DNA from: Myxococcales bacterium
GTDB lineage: Bacteria > Myxococcota_A > Bradymonadia > Bradymonadales > GCA-2716585
Direction: 5' to 3'
Assembly: GCA_002716585.1 (NCBI GenBank)
Contig: PBBL01000058.1
Span: forward strand, 31,412 to 95,411
Length of the DNA stretch: 64,000 bases
Position numbers and translations under genes: made by a program. Shown in pieces: positions 63,021-64,000 of this stretch. A model generated the notes under the pieces. The model searched no databases and was not told the origin of the DNA. It saw only the letters and a program-made list of their open reading frames with translations. How positions within the stretch are numbered: the first letter of the stretch is position 1; every line of letters begins with the position of its first letter.

Positions 63021-64000
63021 ATGTTCACAGTCACGGTCAGTGAGAAGGACGGCCAACAGTCGACCTTCAACTTCGATAAGCCCGAGATCGGGATTGGCCG
63101 TGTCAAAGGCAACGACATCGTCTTGCCTAAGGGCAACGTGTCCAAGAGGCACAGCCGGGTGGTCGTCAAGGACGGTAAGTTCATCGTCATCGACCTCAAG
63201 AGCACCAACGGCACCTACGTCAACGGGCGCAAGATCACGAGCCCTCAGGTGATCAAGTCGGCGGACAAGGTCTACATCGGCGACTTCGTCTTGACGGTCA
63301 CCGGCGACCCGAACAGCATCGGCGCAGGTGGCGCGGCGGCGCCCCCGCCGGGGCCGCCGTCGGGCATCCAGGAGATGAGCCCGCGCTCGGCGCCGATCGC
63401 GCCGCCTCCGGCTCCCGCGGCGCCGCCCGCGGCGCCCATCGCGCCCCCGGCCCCGGCGCCGCCCATCGCGCCGCCCGCGCCTCCGGTGCCGCCCCGTCCC
63501 TCGCCCGCGTCCGGGTCCCAGCTGACCCCACCGCCGCCGTCCGGCTCCATGGGCAACCCGACGCTTCAAGCGACCCCGGCGGTCGTCGCGTCGCGCCCGA
63601 GCAGCCCCAGCCTCAACCGCATCTCACCGCCCTCCCCGAGCGGGGGCGTTCCGCCTCGACCGGGTGGCAACGGCCTCAGCGGCGGTACCCCGCCGCGCCC
63701 GACGCCGCCGTCGCGACCGCAGCGCCCAACAGGCCCGTCGCGGCCGATCACGCCGCCGCCGCCCGCGTCGTCCGCCCCGACGCCGCCGCAGCCGTCGCCT
63801 CCGGCGCCGAAGCCGATGCCCGCCGCGCCGACGCCGCGGCCCGCCCCGGCGCCTCGCTCCGGCCCGGCGCCTGTGGCCCGGCCCCCCGAGCCTCGCCCCG
63901 CGATGGGTCAGGAGATGCTGTCGTCGCTGCGCACCCCTGGGGCCGCGGTCATCCCGCCCGAGCCCCAGTTCGTCTCGCAGTTCGACCAGAACTTCGCCAA
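63021..64000 (+). CDS. FHA-domain protein, 3' partial
   Basis: The frame opens at ATG 63021 (GAGGAGACG upstream) and runs to the right edge, at least 326 codons. Residues 1-95 form an FHA domain: IGRVKGNDIVLP, the phosphothreonine-binding NVSKRHSRVVV, and STNGTYVNGRKI. A Pro/Ala/Ser-rich linker of over 200 residues follows (APIAPPPAPAAPPAAP), then a new domain may begin at EMLSSLRTPGAAVIPP. In related genomes such proteins continue into a CpaF-type ATPase, but that lies outside the window. FHA domains read Ser/Thr-kinase signals such as that of the kinase at 9.9-13.0 kb. Confidence 0.85.
   Translation, partial: MFTVTVSEKDGQQSTFNFDKPEIGIGRVKGNDIVLPKGNVSKRHSRVVVKDGKFIVIDLKSTNGTYVNGRKITSPQVIKSADKVYIGDFVLTVTGDPNSIGAGGAAAPPPGPPSGIQEMSPRSAPIAPPPAPAAPPAAPIAPPAPAPPIAPPAPPVPPRPSPASGSQLTPPPPSGSMGNPTLQATPAVVASRPSSPSLNRISPPSPSGGVPPRPGGNGLSGGTPPRPTPPSRPQRPTGPSRPITPPPPASSAPTPPQPSPPAPKPMPAAPTPRPAPAPRSGPAPVARPPEPRPAMGQEMLSSLRTPGAAVIPPEPQFVSQFDQNFA

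Overview
The window is a very GC-rich, densely packed bacterial chromosome segment with about 54 protein genes, counting two edge-truncated genes and one interrupted gene. I see no rRNA, tRNA, CRISPR array, insertion sequence or prophage. The style points to a Myxococcota-like predator or soil bacterium. It has many lipoproteins with Asp/Ala- or Gly/Thr-rich linkers after the lipobox, a Ser/Thr kinase fused to WD40 repeats, and membrane proteins joined to zinc ribbons. It also has B-box-type small membrane proteins, a FadL-like porin, FHA proteins, DUF1800/DUF1501 and an ABC-F protein. This placement is inferred from gene content only.

Layout. 1-4.5 kb: end of a beta-lactamase-fold pseudoenzyme, a lipoprotein, a small membrane protein and a FadL-type porin. 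4.6-6.9 kb: a split ABCG-like ABC exporter and a membrane-anchored partner. 6.9-13.8 kb (minus): a zinc-ribbon/thioredoxin fusion, an OmpA-like protein, a kinase-WD40 protein and a lipoprotein. 13.9-20.7 kb: an SF2 helicase and a membrane GrpE-like protein (minus) divergent from a KAP P-loop NTPase. The NTPase is followed closely by a PQQ-propeller lipoprotein and a membrane-bound alkaline-phosphatase-superfamily enzyme. A palindrome lies between the divergent genes. 20.7-34.5 kb: FAD oxidoreductase, SDR plus acyltransferase pair, Gly-rich lipoprotein, Uup, SpoU methyltransferase, SerS, two zinc-finger membrane proteins, an anti-sigma factor with an ECF sigma factor broken by an in-frame TAG, and two small unknowns. 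34.7-37.2 kb: DUF1800/DUF1501 pair.

37.2-42.4 kb (minus) holds a five-gene cassette with four recognisable members of the uncharacterised STM4011-STM4014 set (two radical SAM enzymes, a sulfatase-like hydrolase, an ATP-grasp-like protein), headed by a leucine-rich-repeat protein in the STM4015 position. Its genes are translationally coupled except for one 62-bp gap. This is the most likely undescribed biosynthetic system in the window. 43.8-51.6 kb is a nearly complete histidine operon, hisZ-G-D-C-B-H-A-F, ending in a hisF-hisI-hisE triple fusion; only a histidinol-phosphate phosphatase is missing.

51.6-52.4 kb is non-coding and carries a perfect 22-bp inverted repeat. 52.4-57.2 kb (minus) holds two zinc-ribbon membrane proteins and an unusual HEAT-ClpB-like protein whose first ATPase site looks dead. 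57.4-62.7 kb has ThiD, a rhomboid protease, UDP-glucose dehydrogenase and a probable outer-membrane protein. The window ends inside an FHA-domain protein with a long Pro/Ala-rich linker.
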